Origin: an uncultured Ruminococcus sp.
Lineage (GTDB): Bacteria > Bacillota > Clostridia > Oscillospirales > Ruminococcaceae
NCBI GenBank assembly: GCA_945835085.1
Contig: CAMAIG010000146.1
Coordinates: forward strand, 1-5,258
Direction of reading: 5' to 3'
DNA length: 5,258 nucleotides
Shown: one piece after another, positions 5,097 to 5,258 of the stretch
Layout: each line of letters starts with the position of its first letter
Position numbering within the stretch: position 1 is the stretch's first letter
Made by a program: the position numbers and the translations under genes
The notes under the pieces: model-generated
Database searches by the model: none
Seen by the model: only the letters and a program-made list of their open reading frames with translations
Told to the model about the DNA's origin: nothing

Positions 5097-5258
5097 TGCT
5101 GCTTCCAAAGAGAGTTAAGTACAGAAGAGTTCAGAGAGGCAGAATGACCGGTAAGGCTCTTAGAGGAAACAAGGTTTCCAACGGTGAGTTCGGTCTTCAG
5201 GCTCTTGAGCCCGCTTGGATCACTTCCAATCAGATCGAGGCTGCCCGTATCGCTATGA
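5096..5258 (+). CDS. rplP: 50S ribosomal protein L16, 5' part (runs off the right edge)
   Basis: L16 joins the 50S late in assembly and contacts the A-site tRNA elbow and 5S/23S rRNA. Only the first 54 codons are present, with no stop before the window ends. The family is usually about 140 residues, so roughly 60 percent is missing because of the window edge, not damage. The translated part is typical: [20 protein letters not shown] (1-20) and [20 protein letters not shown] (27-46) followed by IEAARIAM. The ATG overlaps the rpsC stop as TAATG, and AAGGAGGT (5080-5087) lies inside the end of rpsC, about 9 nt before the start, so translation is probably coupled to S3. In the standard operon order rpmC and rpsQ would follow outside the window. 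Confidence 0.96.
   Translation, partial: MLLPKRVKYRRVQRGRMTGKALRGNKVSNGEFGLQALEPAWITSNQIEAARIAM

Overview
The window holds the 5' part of the S10 ribosomal-protein operon of a low-to-mid-GC member of the Bacillota. The protein sequences look most like the Ruminococcaceae/Oscillospiraceae type of Clostridia: L3 has the [20 protein letters not shown] variant of the central loop, Arg is mostly AGA or CGT, and Shine-Dalgarno sites are strong GGAGG types. The genus is an inference; the operon identity is not in doubt. All genes are on the + strand in canonical order: rpsJ (S10), rplC (L3), rplD (L4), rplW (L23), rplB (L2), rpsS (S19), rplV (L22), rpsC (S3), and the first 54 codons of rplP (L16), which runs off the right edge.

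Positions 1-653 contain no gene I can support. The left edge has closely packed palindromes: a 7-bp hairpin, a GC-rich terminator, and a perfect 13-bp inverted repeat that could terminate in both directions. They probably close an upstream unit or belong to a dispersed intergenic repeat. Two good sigma-A type promoters follow, P1 at 157-185 and P2 at 297-325. P2 is close to ideal, with an extended -10. It would start a leader of about 320 nt containing several hairpins and, at 507-539, an intrinsic terminator about 115 nt upstream of rpsJ. The natural reading is that the whole operon is controlled by premature termination (attenuation) in this leader. The effector cannot be read from the sequence.

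Inside the operon two junctions overlap by one base (TAATG at rplD/rplW and rpsC/rplP) and three are short, 18-20 nt (rplC/rplD, rpsS/rplV, rplV/rpsC). The other three are unusually long: rpsJ/rplC 93 nt, rplW/rplB 95 nt and rplB/rpsS 122 nt. Each of these holds a clear stem-loop without a U-tract, so they look like RNA structural or processing elements, not terminators.

The proteins work together in the ribosome. L3, L4, L23, L2 and L22 are early or core 50S proteins around the peptidyl-transferase centre and exit tunnel. S10, S19 and S3 build the 30S head, and L16 joins the 50S late near the A site. All appear intact and of normal family length. I see no mobile element, CRISPR array, tRNA or rRNA, and no evidence of a novel protein system. 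The most interesting content is the leader RNA and the structured spacers.
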